Below, one piece after another: positions 9,115 to 18,088 of a DNA stretch of 64,000 bases. A model generated the notes under the pieces. That model searched no databases. It was not told the DNA's origin and worked only from the letters and a program-made list of their open reading frames with translations. The stretch is from the NCBI RefSeq assembly GCF_014324365.1, contig NZ_QEIG01000014.1:248001-312000 (forward strand). The letters run 5' to 3'. Made by a program: the position numbers and the translations under genes. The first letter of the stretch is position 1, and the number at the start of each line of letters is the position of its first letter. Origin of the DNA: Algoriphagus sp. AK58 (GTDB lineage Bacteria > Bacteroidota > Bacteroidia > Cytophagales > Cyclobacteriaceae).

Positions 9115-9158
9115 GAGATTTTAATTCTGTTATAAAAACATTTTAGTGAAATAGATTT

Positions 9159-9662
9159 ATGGGTAAGTCAATGAAATATCAGTTTTTGTTTATTGTTTTT
9201 TTGATGTTGTTGTCATGTGGCGAGAGTAAAATGAAGGATCCTGAAGATGTTGGTAAGAAAACTTTTAATTTATTAAAAAAATTGAATCATATACAAATTC
9301 AAGAATATATTAATGAATTTATATCCTTGGAGCAGATAAGGTCACTTGCTAAAAATAATGAATTAATTACTAGTGAAAAAGGTAGAAATAGATTATCGAG
9401 TTTGTTAAAGGATGAATTTGAGGAAGAGATTATTAGAAATTTTGATTATTTGACAGAAACTGGAGTTGCGCATGAAATAATTTGGAAAAATATTGAATTT
9501 CGGGATTATGTCTATGAGATTGAAGAAAATGATGGTTTGAAACTGTATAATGGAAAGGTTTTTATTAATCATTTAGGAGAAGTATATTTTATTAATGTTG
9601 CATCAATATGGGTTGGAGATCAATTTGAAATTGTTGAAATAAGAGATTTATACGAAAAATAA
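9159..9662 (+). CDS. AT-rich predicted lipoprotein of unknown function
   Basis: A 167-residue protein starting with a lipoprotein signal (hydrophobic FLFIVFLMLLSC, lipobox LLSC with the cysteine at ~23). The better start may be the ATG at 9171 (MKYQFLF). The mature part is acidic and helical with no motif I recognise. Sample lines are only 20-28% GC, far below the flanking genes, so it probably arrived separately. It lies 44 bp after the methyltransferase and 13 bp before the CBS/HEPN-like gene, inside the defence operon. A membrane-anchored protein is unusual there; it could be a cargo gene or a membrane-linked effector. No function can be assigned. Confidence 0.65.
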   Translation: MGKSMKYQFLFIVFLMLLSCGESKMKDPEDVGKKTFNLLKKLNHIQIQEYINEFISLEQIRSLAKNNELITSEKGRNRLSSLLKDEFEEEIIRNFDYLTETGVAHEIIWKNIEFRDYVYEIEENDGLKLYNGKVFINHLGEVYFINVASIWVGDQFEIVEIRDLYEK

Positions 9663-9675
9663 TTTTTTAATCATA

Positions 9676-10512
9676 ATGGAAGAACTTTTGCACTTTAGAT
9701 ATCCTGATCGCGATGACTTAACGGCTGCTGTTCTCGGGGTTAGTTCTGTAGAGTGGAGAGGGACTACCAACAAAGAATTTTCGCAAAACAGAGAAGGAGT
9801 CTTTACAGAAATGTATTCCAGTGGCTTCGATATTCTCCCTTCATTGGATAGATCTGGTAAGACCACTCACTTTGTGTCTTCATCAAAATGGGGAAAGATC
9901 TCTTTAGAAGGGCTGGAATTAGTAAAAATTGATCATCTAAGTGATGTCATCTACTATTTGACGCATGTTCGAGATGTTGTCCGGTTGATGGTCGAAAAGG
10001 GAAGGAACTTCTTTTTTTTGAGTAATCATACAGAGATAGTCGGTCTCTTGACTATAGCAAATTTCAACGACAAGCATTTTTATTTTTGGCTTTACAAGAA
10101 AATTCTGAGTTTAGAGAAAGGCCTTTCTGAATTTATACAGCAAAATTTGACTGAGACAGACATTTATACCAAGGTTCAGGAAATTAGTCTTAGTGAAAAC
10201 GATCCACGAGGGTATTTTTCAGAAGTTTTGTCGAGATTTCTTGAAGATAAAGAAAGTGGTGCTGATGCTTCACTTTTGGAATACCTTTATCTCAGGCAGT
10301 TGTGTGAATTGGTGATTCATTTCCGATTGTACGCGAAAATTGGACTTACCAAAAGTGATTTTGAATCTGGACTTGGGGTTTTAAATGAAACTCGAAAAAG
10401 AGTTGCACATCCGACTAAAAGTTTGATAAGGTCACAAAGTGATTTGAAGGATTTGTGGAAGGGAATTAAGAAAATTGATAGTATACAAACTAGATTACTA
10501 TGGAAGCAATAA
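9676..10512 (+). CDS. CBS-like plus HEPN-like protein of unknown function
   Basis: A 278-residue protein. Residues ~85-150 look like half a CBS pair (VIYYLTHVRDVVRLMV, then FFFLSNHTEIVGLLTIANFN), a fold that often senses nucleotides. The C-terminal third is helical and contains NETRKRVAHP at ~244-253, which fits the HEPN R-x4-H ribonuclease motif. Its 3' end overlaps the DUF4145 gene by 13 bp, so the two are translationally coupled. A sensor joined to a HEPN domain inside a defence operon suggests an infection-triggered RNase or its accessory, but this is inference. Composition is AT-rich compared with brxC. Confidence 0.5.
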   Translation: MEELLHFRYPDRDDLTAAVLGVSSVEWRGTTNKEFSQNREGVFTEMYSSGFDILPSLDRSGKTTHFVSSSKWGKISLEGLELVKIDHLSDVIYYLTHVRDVVRLMVEKGRNFFFLSNHTEIVGLLTIANFNDKHFYFWLYKKILSLEKGLSEFIQQNLTETDIYTKVQEISLSENDPRGYFSEVLSRFLEDKESGADASLLEYLYLRQLCELVIHFRLYAKIGLTKSDFESGLGVLNETRKRVAHPTKSLIRSQSDLKDLWKGIKKIDSIQTRLLWKQ

Positions 10513-11108
10513 AAATTGGGCAATCTCTTACTATAAAGAGATGTCCCCATTGTAGTATAGCTCATCCAAACATGAGTTTACAAAGCCAATTTAAAACGTC
10601 TGATAAGGCTCAACGGAATTCTCGGACATGGTCAATTTTTTATTGCACTTCGTGTGGAGGAGTGTTAACCGTTTCCTCAAATCCTTCACACCAAAATGGG
10701 TTTTTTGAAATTTTCCCATCATTCAAGGGATTAGATGGCTCTATTCCTGAAAAAGCATTGTCATTTTTAAGTCAGGCTATGGAAACTATCCATGCGCCAT
10801 CCGCTTCCATCATGGTTGCCTGTAGCGCTTTGGATGAAATGCTTAAACAAAAAGGCTTGAGGGAAGGAAAACTGTATCCACGAATAAAGAAGGCCGCAGA
10901 AAACCATCTGATTACTCCGGAAATGGAAACCTGGGCTCACGAAATCAGATTGGAAGCCAATGATCAAAGGCATGCAGATGAAAGTGTAGCTTTGCCAACA
11001 ATGGATGATGCAAAACGAGTGCTTGATTTTGTGTTGGCTTTAGCTGAATTTCTATTTGTCCTTCCCAGCAGAGTAAGAAAAGGAATTTCTGATGCAAAGG
11101 CCGAGTAA
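10500..11108 (+). CDS. DUF4145 (HEPN-related) protein with zinc ribbon
   Basis: A 202-residue protein. A zinc ribbon is formed by C15/C18 (RCPHC) and C49/C52 (YCTSCGG). It is followed by a helical DUF4145-like domain at ~85-180: ASIMVACSALDEMLKQKG, then EIRLEANDQRHADE. DUF4145 belongs to the HEPN superfamily and is common next to restriction and BREX genes, where its role is not settled. The gene overlaps the CBS/HEPN-like gene by 13 bp and directly abuts the helicase gene, so all three are likely one translational unit. Confidence 0.65.
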   Translation: MEAIKIGQSLTIKRCPHCSIAHPNMSLQSQFKTSDKAQRNSRTWSIFYCTSCGGVLTVSSNPSHQNGFFEIFPSFKGLDGSIPEKALSFLSQAMETIHAPSASIMVACSALDEMLKQKGLREGKLYPRIKKAAENHLITPEMETWAHEIRLEANDQRHADESVALPTMDDAKRVLDFVLALAEFLFVLPSRVRKGISDAKAE

Positions 11109-13880
11109 ATGATTTACCAAGGGAAAGCCTGTGAGCTAATCGGAACAAAAAAGATTTTTGACCAAGAGGTGGCTTGGATTAGGATTTTGGAATCCAATGA
11201 GTTTAAGAAGGTTCCATTAGATGAGCTTGGAGAAGAGATTAAGTCCTATGACCTGCATTTTATCCGATTTGTGGCCATAGCTGCCAAGATCAAAGATGAA
11301 GTCGCTAAGAAGGCAATTCTTGCTCCGTATGAAAGCAGTCTGATTCCACTTCCTCATCAAGTCTTGGTGTTGGAGAAAGTCATGCAATCTCTACAAAACC
11401 GCTTTCTATTGGCCGATGAGGTGGGAATGGGAAAAACCATTGAAGCTGGCTTGATCCTAAAGGAGCTCAAACTTCGAGGTGAGGTAGCCCGGATATTGGT
11501 CATTGTTCCCAAGTCTGCTATGATGCAGTGGCAATCTGAATTGAAGGAGCATTTCAATGAGATATTCCACATCTATGATTCAGAATTGATCAATTCCCTT
11601 GCGAGGACTTTTTCCAATATCAACGCGGATCAGGAGTTTAATTTTTGGGAGCAGCATAATCAAATCATAGTATCCACAGACGCGCTAAAGCCAATTTCCT
11701 ACCGTCAGGGCTGGAAGAGGGAAAAAGTGGAGGAGTACAATAAATTCAGGATGGAGGCAGTCCTCAGAGCCAATTTTGACCTGATCATCATAGATGAAGT
11801 TCATAAAATGGGTGGGGCAAATCCAAACGTATCTAGGTACCAATTAGCTCAGGGGCTTTGTGATACTGTGCCCAATGTCATCCTGCTTTCAGCAACGCCC
11901 CACAGGGGTAAATCTGATCATTTCAGAAGAATCCTGCAATTGCTGGACCCTGATGCATTCACAGGGGAGGGGCTGCCAGAAATAAAGGAATTGGAACCCT
12001 ATGTGATTCGTACTGAAAAACGTTTGGCTCTGGATTATGAAGGTAACAAGCTATTCAACGAGCGAGAGACTGCCAGATTCGATGTGATCCTGGATTACAA
12101 GAAACATGCGCTACAACGTGAACTGTATGAAGCTGTGACCAATTACGTTAGGAAAGGCTTCAATACGGCCAGAAAAACAAGGAATTCGGCCAAGGGACTC
12201 ATTATGATACTTTTTCAGCGATTGGTCAGCAGTTCTACCGCTGCCATTCTTTCGGCGATGGAAGGCAGGCTGCTGAGATTGCAATCGGGAGAAGACGATG
12301 AAGTAGAGAGCTACGCTTTGGATATGGATAAGATCTTGGAGGAAGGCGAAACTACTTTTGACTTAGATTCAGTTTATGCAGATCTTACTGTTGGTTTTCT
12401 TCAGGATGAAGAAGCTTATCTAAAAGATTTGATCGATAAGGCCAAAAAATGTATCCAAAGAGAGCGGGATGCAAAAGCGGAAGCTTTCTTGGTAAAGTAT
12501 CGCCAACTTCAGCAGGAATACAATGACCCGGATTTAAAAGTTTTGGTTTTCACCGAATTCCGAACCACCCAAATGATGCTAAAGAAGATTTTGGAGTTGG
12601 AGGGACTTAGGGTTACCATAATTAACGGAAGTCAGGATATTGATGAGCGGAAAATCAACCTATCGAAATTCAAAAAGGACTGCCAAGTTTTGATTGCTAC
12701 CGATGCTGCCGGAGAATCTTTGAACATGCAGTTTAGCCATATAGTATTCAACTATGACCTGCCATGGAACCCGATGATGATCGAGCAGCGTATTGGCAGG
12801 GTAGACCGTATCGGGCAGAAAAAGAAGGTCCGTGCATTCAATATGCTCACAGATAATTCTGTTGACAGCAGAGTTTATCAAGTCATTCAGGAGAAACTAA
12901 GCTACATCCTGGAACAACTCGGCATAGATAAAACTTCAGATGTGCTGGATTCGACTCTGGATCAGGATAAAATAAACACACTCTATCTTCAGAGTTTATT
13001 GGATCCATCCAAATTTGAATTTGCCGGAGACAAATGGCTCAATGAGATCAAGGGGAAGCTCAAATCTTATAAAAGCACTGAAGGCATCTTGCCTCAAGTC
13101 GAGGAAAAAGACATCGATCCAAAAAAAGCATCGGAAATTAAGTTCAGTCCACTTCCTTTTTGGCTTGAATCATTGATTCAGGAATACACTTTGAGTCATC
13201 AGGGTACGTTGACCAAAAATCTTCTGGGTTTTTCAGAGATTTCGCTTGGTAAGGAAAAGAAGAAATTGACGTTCGATCCTGAGATTGCCTTGAATAATCC
13301 TGATGTGGAACATTTGACTCTTCAGCATGATTGGGTGAAAAAATTGATGAATAATCTCCCGGCTGTTGATGAATCAAGCTTCATTCCGACTTTCAGATCG
13401 AGTACAGGTGAAGAAACACCAGGTATATGGAGCCTTTGGGAAATAAGTGCGCTTAACAAAATCGAGAGCAAAACAGTCTTCCAGAGCTTTTTCCTGGCAG
13501 ACAACGGGAAACAATATTCTGCCTATGCAAATGACATTTGGTCTCGATTGATCAGTGGTGAGCTAAAGCTAAAAAAAGCTGAGTCGGAATACGATAAAAA
13601 GTGCGGATCTCAGCTTGAAGATTTGAATGATTTATTGTTCTTGGCATTTGAAAATATTGAAGCTGAGCTATCGGCAAAAATGTCTGTCAAAAAAGAAAAC
13701 AAAGCCAATTCGTTCAATTTCCAGAAATCAAGAATTGAAAAAATCGGGATTGATAATATTCGCCAGTCCAAGTTGAAAAGGCTTGAAAATGACATGGAAA
13801 ATTGGTTGAAGGAATACCAATCCAACCGCAAAATTATTCCTGGACTAAAGCAGCTCCTAACGATTCGAATTAATGGCTAA
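11109..13880 (+). CDS. SNF2/DEAD-type helicase, BrxHII-like
   Basis: A 923-residue superfamily 2 helicase. Walker A ADEVGMGKT at ~102-110, DEVH box in LIIIDEVHKM at ~225, SATPHRG motif III, and motif VI QRIGRVDRIGQ at ~558-568 are all present, so both RecA-like lobes are intact. The C-terminal ~300 residues are an accessory domain without a known motif. In BREX type 3 a helicase of this kind (BrxHII) sits between the methyltransferase and pglZ, as here. It starts on the base after the DUF4145 stop and overlaps pglZ by 8 bp. A DrmD-type helicase of DISARM is similar, but the PglZ neighbour favours BREX. Confidence 0.85.
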   Translation: MIYQGKACELIGTKKIFDQEVAWIRILESNEFKKVPLDELGEEIKSYDLHFIRFVAIAAKIKDEVAKKAILAPYESSLIPLPHQVLVLEKVMQSLQNRFLLADEVGMGKTIEAGLILKELKLRGEVARILVIVPKSAMMQWQSELKEHFNEIFHIYDSELINSLARTFSNINADQEFNFWEQHNQIIVSTDALKPISYRQGWKREKVEEYNKFRMEAVLRANFDLIIIDEVHKMGGANPNVSRYQLAQGLCDTVPNVILLSATPHRGKSDHFRRILQLLDPDAFTGEGLPEIKELEPYVIRTEKRLALDYEGNKLFNERETARFDVILDYKKHALQRELYEAVTNYVRKGFNTARKTRNSAKGLIMILFQRLVSSSTAAILSAMEGRLLRLQSGEDDEVESYALDMDKILEEGETTFDLDSVYADLTVGFLQDEEAYLKDLIDKAKKCIQRERDAKAEAFLVKYRQLQQEYNDPDLKVLVFTEFRTTQMMLKKILELEGLRVTIINGSQDIDERKINLSKFKKDCQVLIATDAAGESLNMQFSHIVFNYDLPWNPMMIEQRIGRVDRIGQKKKVRAFNMLTDNSVDSRVYQVIQEKLSYILEQLGIDKTSDVLDSTLDQDKINTLYLQSLLDPSKFEFAGDKWLNEIKGKLKSYKSTEGILPQVEEKDIDPKKASEIKFSPLPFWLESLIQEYTLSHQGTLTKNLLGFSEISLGKEKKKLTFDPEIALNNPDVEHLTLQHDWVKKLMNNLPAVDESSFIPTFRSSTGEETPGIWSLWEISALNKIESKTVFQSFFLADNGKQYSAYANDIWSRLISGELKLKKAESEYDKKCGSQLEDLNDLLFLAFENIEAELSAKMSVKKENKANSFNFQKSRIEKIGIDNIRQSKLKRLENDMENWLKEYQSNRKIIPGLKQLLTIRING

Positions 13881-15324
13881 AGGCCTCATCCAACATATCG
13901 CTGAAGACTTTAAAACCAGAAATTCAAAAGTCTTTTTGATAGAGAACAATGATCAGTTTCTTTATAGGAAGGATGTGATCTCTGCCCTCCACACTTTTGG
14001 CATTGATGTTCATTCAGGGACTCTACTAGAACAAAGGGTTCGATTTGAAATGAGAGAGCCAGGTGAGCTAATCTTTTTTCTTTCCCAGGACAACTCGACT
14101 TACTTGGATGATATCAAGCTTAACTCCGAGGTTATTGAATTTAGTCTAGCCAAATACCTAAAAGGTTACCACATACCATCAGTGATCCAATCAGAAATAC
14201 CACTTTTGGACGAATGCTTCAAACATCCACAGTTGGTCAGCCTTAACCGGCAAGAGACAAAAAACAGGATTTTTCAGTTTCAACAGGAGATAGAAGTCAG
14301 GAAGGAATCCATTGACCTAGATGCTTTCATTCAAGATGTTGATAAGCTGCTGAAAGAAGAACGAATCAATTGGCTTTCATTGAGCAGCCTTATTTCCAAG
14401 GCCATAGTGAATGCTGTAGGGAAGCCTGAGATGGATGAACTTAAGGTGCAGATTTTCCGGGTAAATGAGTATTTCCAAAAGTACCTTGAATCGGACTATG
14501 CTCAGACAAAAAATTCCAGTGCGATAAAAAAGCCCAAGATCGTTTCCAAAATTCTTGATTACCTCAGTTTTAACTTTCTCGAGCATAAAATTGCCTTGAT
14601 AGTCATTGATGGAATGGCATTTTGGCAATATGAGCTGTTGAGTTCAAAGCTTTCTCCGAGTAAATCAGAGGAGGTTATATTTTCATGGATTCCATCGATC
14701 ACCCAATTGTCCAGGCAGGCGATTTTTCGTGGAGGCAATCCTGTTACTACCTACAAGCAAGGTCCGGTGAATGAGGAAAAGCTGTGGAAAGCTTTCTGGA
14801 AAGAAAAGGGAATCAGCGAGTTTCAAATTTCTTATCAACATGAAAAGCTTGATTTTTCCAATTTGGATTCAATTACCAAGTTGGCAGTCGTTTTTAAAGA
14901 TTTGGATGACAAAATGCACAGCTCCTCGGATTATCAGGATCTCCTTGTTCTTACCAAAAACTGGATCGAAAGAAGCAAAATAGAAGAAGTCATCCAGGAG
15001 TTGGAAATGAACGGGTTTAAAATATTCCTTACATCAGACCACGGGAATATTCAATCAAAGGGATGGAGAGGGCTTAAAGGCAGGGAGAAACTTGGAACAA
15101 ACAAATCTGGAAGCCGAAGTGAAAGGCATTTGGAATATTCAGAAGAATGGTTGGCCAAGGAATTCCAAGCCAATAATCCGGAATTGAAAGATTCAGTGGT
15201 TTTTGATGAACAAGGCATTTATTTCAAGGATGAGCTAAGCTTCTCAACCCGCGAAGTTTTGGTTACTCACGGGGGAGCTCATTTTCTGGAGGTTTTGATA
15301 CCATTTATTGAAATAAGAGGATGA
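13873..15324 (+). CDS. pglZ: BREX phosphatase-like protein PglZ
   Basis: A 483-residue protein with the PglZ/alkaline phosphatase-like pattern: IVIDGMAFWQ at ~242-251 (metal-binding Asp), PSITQLSRQAIF shortly after, TSDHGN at ~387-392 (second metal site), and VTHGGAHFLEV near the end (metal-binding His). PglZ is the hallmark protein of BREX and is needed for phage exclusion; its actual substrate is not established. This copy is shorter than type 1 PglZ, as in type 3 systems. It overlaps the helicase by 8 bp and the next gene by 4 bp (ATGA). Confidence 0.85.
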   Translation: MAKGLIQHIAEDFKTRNSKVFLIENNDQFLYRKDVISALHTFGIDVHSGTLLEQRVRFEMREPGELIFFLSQDNSTYLDDIKLNSEVIEFSLAKYLKGYHIPSVIQSEIPLLDECFKHPQLVSLNRQETKNRIFQFQQEIEVRKESIDLDAFIQDVDKLLKEERINWLSLSSLISKAIVNAVGKPEMDELKVQIFRVNEYFQKYLESDYAQTKNSSAIKKPKIVSKILDYLSFNFLEHKIALIVIDGMAFWQYELLSSKLSPSKSEEVIFSWIPSITQLSRQAIFRGGNPVTTYKQGPVNEEKLWKAFWKEKGISEFQISYQHEKLDFSNLDSITKLAVVFKDLDDKMHSSSDYQDLLVLTKNWIERSKIEEVIQELEMNGFKIFLTSDHGNIQSKGWRGLKGREKLGTNKSGSRSERHLEYSEEWLAKEFQANNPELKDSVVFDEQGIYFKDELSFSTREVLVTHGGAHFLEVLIPFIEIRG

Positions 15325-15941
15325 GGGAAAAATCGATCGATATCAACCAACGGATTCCTTTAGAGACTCTTTCTGTTGGCCTCATGTCATTTCTAGAAGG
15401 AGAATACAGCGAGGATTACATCATTCAGCAGCTGCGCTTGGAATTTAATGGGGAAAACAGAATAAAAAAGTCATTACGGATTGTAGGAAAAATAATCGTA
15501 AGGTCACCACTATCCGGATTCTTGCTTGATCATAAGGAAGAATTGAAAATTGCCTTGAGAAAAAAGAGTGACAGGAACCTTGTATTGATCGCTTTGTTAA
15601 ACTGTGCATTTCCATTCTCGTTTGATGCTTTCCAGTTGTTAGGCAAGTTCCTATCTGTCCAGGATGTTGTCAATAGAGAAACGATCAAGAAATCTCTTTC
15701 GAACATTTATGGCGGTAATCGAGCAACTGAAGTTGCCTTAGACAGTGTTATCCCGATGTTTATTGAAGCGGGAATCATCAAAAGACCCAAACTAGGACTC
15801 TATGAGCGAGATTTGGATCTTTTTTTCACTTCCAGATTAGTGCGATCCATTTTTGAGGAATCCTACAAATCAGTCAAATCCATCAACGAGATTCAGGATT
15901 ATCAGCGTAGGGATCCATATTTCTTTTTTCTTTCCAACTGA
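15321..15941 (+). CDS. BrxA-position protein (possible DUF1819-like)
   Basis: A 206-residue helical protein directly after pglZ with a 4-bp overlap. In type 3 BREX the gene after pglZ is brxA (DUF1819), a small DNA-binding, winged-helix-like protein of about this size. The sequence (LETLSVGLMSFLEG, RIKKSLRIVGKII, then ATEVALDSVIPMFIEAGII) is compatible with two small helical domains, but I cannot match it to BrxA by motif alone. The call therefore rests on position and length. It ends QRRDPYFFFLSN, and a 101-bp gap follows before the likely ATG of the next gene. Confidence 0.45.
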   Translation: MREKSIDINQRIPLETLSVGLMSFLEGEYSEDYIIQQLRLEFNGENRIKKSLRIVGKIIVRSPLSGFLLDHKEELKIALRKKSDRNLVLIALLNCAFPFSFDAFQLLGKFLSVQDVVNRETIKKSLSNIYGGNRATEVALDSVIPMFIEAGIIKRPKLGLYERDLDLFFTSRLVRSIFEESYKSVKSINEIQDYQRRDPYFFFLSN

Positions 15942-16042
15942 TTGAAATATTGGGACTTGGGAAACGCATTCTCAATTCCGATTCAAACTTTTTTGATTTA
16001 ATTCTTCTGGGTTTAAAATTTGCATTCAATTTAAAAGTTAGG

Positions 16043-17857
16043 ATGCAACAGTTTTTCATACCGGATACCATTGACCTTGACTCCCTTGTAAGAGACATCC
16101 CAAGGCCAGATGTGAAAAGGAACGTAAAGTTTGGTTGTGCTTACATTCTGGATCATTTTTATCAGTATCCCAAGACCCCGAAAGGCCAAGATATCTTTGA
16201 GAAAACGGGTGGGGGAGTACCGATTACAATGACGATTCTCCGTGATCAAATCGGTAGTAAAACAGCTGACAAGGCTTTGAATCTTCTACAGGAGCTGGGT
16301 GTGATTTTAAGGATAAAAAACTACAATCGGGAATTAGAAAAGTCCAGAGTTTATAAAATTCAAACAACTTTTGGTGACTGGCTTCTTGTTGAAATAGACA
16401 GGCCTTCTTATAATAAAAATTCAAACTATGGGAGTTTGAAAACCCAAAAAGCAAACTCCAATGATTTACCTTTTCTAAAAAAATGGCTTAACCCAGATCT
16501 GCTTAAGGTAGATTATGAAGCTTTGGATTTTTTTGTTCAGTTTTTCTATAACAGACTTCACTTTGAAATTCCTAAGGTTAAAACCTCCTATGTAGGAAAG
16601 AAAAAAAAAGAATTTCAAGATAAACTAAAAAGCTTATTGAACGTTCGATTTCTTGAATTGACTGGGGATTTTCAAAATTATAAGTCTTTGATAGAAAGAT
16701 CCAATCGAAGTTCTTCGAACCAGAGGTTTAACACAGCATTGACGCAAATGATCAAGACTGGTAGGTTCTTTTTGAAGATTGAGGATTCAAGCTTATTTGA
16801 GATTGACCTTAGTTCAAGTCAGCCTTTTTTCTTTCTTTCCCTGCTTCAAGAAATCGAAAAAGTTCAAAATAATTCCACTAATTCTACTCTATTAACTTCA
16901 AACTCTCTCTCTTTAATCTCTACCATATACCCTTTACCAAAAACAGACCATATCCTGTCCACTTTTTCAAATTTGGATTTTGTCCGGCTTGATTCAGAAA
17001 TCGCAAAATTCAGGGATTTATTCCTAGCAGACAGTCAGGATTTCTATATAAATCTTGGGAGCCTTCTTGATGAAGAATCGGATACAAAGCTGCCACATTT
17101 TTCCAATCGTGAAAGAACAAAGAAAGCATTCATGTTTCTCCTGTTTGAACAATTTGAAAATGAAAAGAAAAGATTGCCAGTATATCAGGTGTTCAAGAAA
17201 GCTTTTCCAATGATCGTACAGGTAATGGATCAAATCAAAAGGACCAAGAAAAATCGATTGGCTATAATTCTTCAGAAACTAGAGGCTTATTTTATGCTGG
17301 ATGTGATTGCGAAAAAATTCGCATCAAAACATCCCGATTCACCTGTTTACACCATCCATGATGCCTACTTGGTAAAAGAGCCTGATGTGGAGGAACTGGA
17401 CAAGCTGATCAAAGATGAATTGGAAAATCAGGTTGGAATACGTCCTTCAACAAAAATAAAGAAGCTTTCTCCTGCAAATCTCTTTATGGATCTGAATAAG
17501 GCTATTGATTTGGAGATAGCATTGCTGAAAGAGAAAGCTCGCAAGAAAAAGCCTATTGAATCATCGGATTACAAATACTTTAGACTGTTTGAAAACGAAA
17601 TTCCGAAGTGGAACGGGGAGGAGGTAATGACTGCTTCAGTTTGGGCACAAGTTCAAAACAATCCGAAGTATCGTCCCTTTTTGGTTGACAAATCCAAAAT
17701 GGAAAAACTGAAACAGATCCGAGAGGAGAGAAGGGTAGTAAAATCTCTGTTTCAAGACTCTGATCTAGATCAGATTGGTTGCCAAATCGAACTTAGGAAA
17801 CAGGTTCCTCCTGGGTATACAGTCCGACATTTATTCGATTTTCGTGAAAGGGAGTGA
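16043..17857 (+). CDS. Polymerase-palm-like protein at the end of the defence operon
   Basis: A protein of 604 residues from the ATG at 16043; the frame stays open upstream to a TTG at 15950, which is less likely. Two segments resemble the metal-binding motifs of family A DNA polymerases and T7-type RNA polymerases: FEIDLSSSQPFFF at ~251-263 (motif A-like, compare D-x-S-Q) and PVYTIHDAYLV at ~433-443 (motif C-like, compare H-D-E or H-D-S). Between them, NRERTKKAFMFLLFEQF could correspond to the motif B helix. Related proteins of unknown function with DIxxSQP and TIHD motifs occur in Bacteroidota mobile elements (from memory). The role is unknown: template-dependent synthesis in defence, or replication of the island. 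Composition is AT-rich. Confidence 0.5.
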   Translation: MQQFFIPDTIDLDSLVRDIPRPDVKRNVKFGCAYILDHFYQYPKTPKGQDIFEKTGGGVPITMTILRDQIGSKTADKALNLLQELGVILRIKNYNRELEKSRVYKIQTTFGDWLLVEIDRPSYNKNSNYGSLKTQKANSNDLPFLKKWLNPDLLKVDYEALDFFVQFFYNRLHFEIPKVKTSYVGKKKKEFQDKLKSLLNVRFLELTGDFQNYKSLIERSNRSSSNQRFNTALTQMIKTGRFFLKIEDSSLFEIDLSSSQPFFFLSLLQEIEKVQNNSTNSTLLTSNSLSLISTIYPLPKTDHILSTFSNLDFVRLDSEIAKFRDLFLADSQDFYINLGSLLDEESDTKLPHFSNRERTKKAFMFLLFEQFENEKKRLPVYQVFKKAFPMIVQVMDQIKRTKKNRLAIILQKLEAYFMLDVIAKKFASKHPDSPVYTIHDAYLVKEPDVEELDKLIKDELENQVGIRPSTKIKKLSPANLFMDLNKAIDLEIALLKEKARKKKPIESSDYKYFRLFENEIPKWNGEEVMTASVWAQVQNNPKYRPFLVDKSKMEKLKQIREERRVVKSLFQDSDLDQIGCQIELRKQVPPGYTVRHLFDFRERE

Positions 17858-17901
17858 ACGCAGATATGCACATCGGCCAGTTTTTCATCTGCATCAGCCA
17901 T

Positions 17902-17945
17902 ATAAACTTTTACAGTTGGCTATAAATTAAATAGCAAAAGTTTAT
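17902..17945. repeat. Nested inverted repeat after the defence operon
   Basis: Perfect 10-bp outer arms ATAAACTTTT (17902-17911) and AAAAGTTTAT (17936-17945) enclose inner arms GCTAT (17919-17923) and ATAGC (17931-17935). There is a 7-nt bulge on the left side only and a 7-nt loop. There is no T-run directly after it, so it is not a classic terminator. It is followed at about 17,970-18,055 by a strongly C-rich stretch. It may end the long operon transcript or be an origin or processing site of the element. This and the C-rich stretch are all I see in the 17858-18088 gap. Confidence 0.5.
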
Positions 17946-18088
17946 GTGTGCGAATGTAGGGACCACCCTTCGAACCATCCCCCCTTACCTTTAGATTTGG
18001 ATCTACCCCCCGGGTCTTACTGTTACCCTTTCCCTACCCGGATTCCTACCCACACCGAAATCCAGTGTTAAACTTAAACTATTTAAAC

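Noticed and set aside
1..17857. DISARM or type I restriction system
   Set aside because: There is no DrmA/DrmB-like pair and no HsdS/HsdR; PglZ and DUF6079 point to BREX instead.
17865..17924. A 19-codon open frame (MHIGQFF and on) after the polymerase-like gene
   Set aside because: Too short, no support from context, and it overlaps the inverted repeat.
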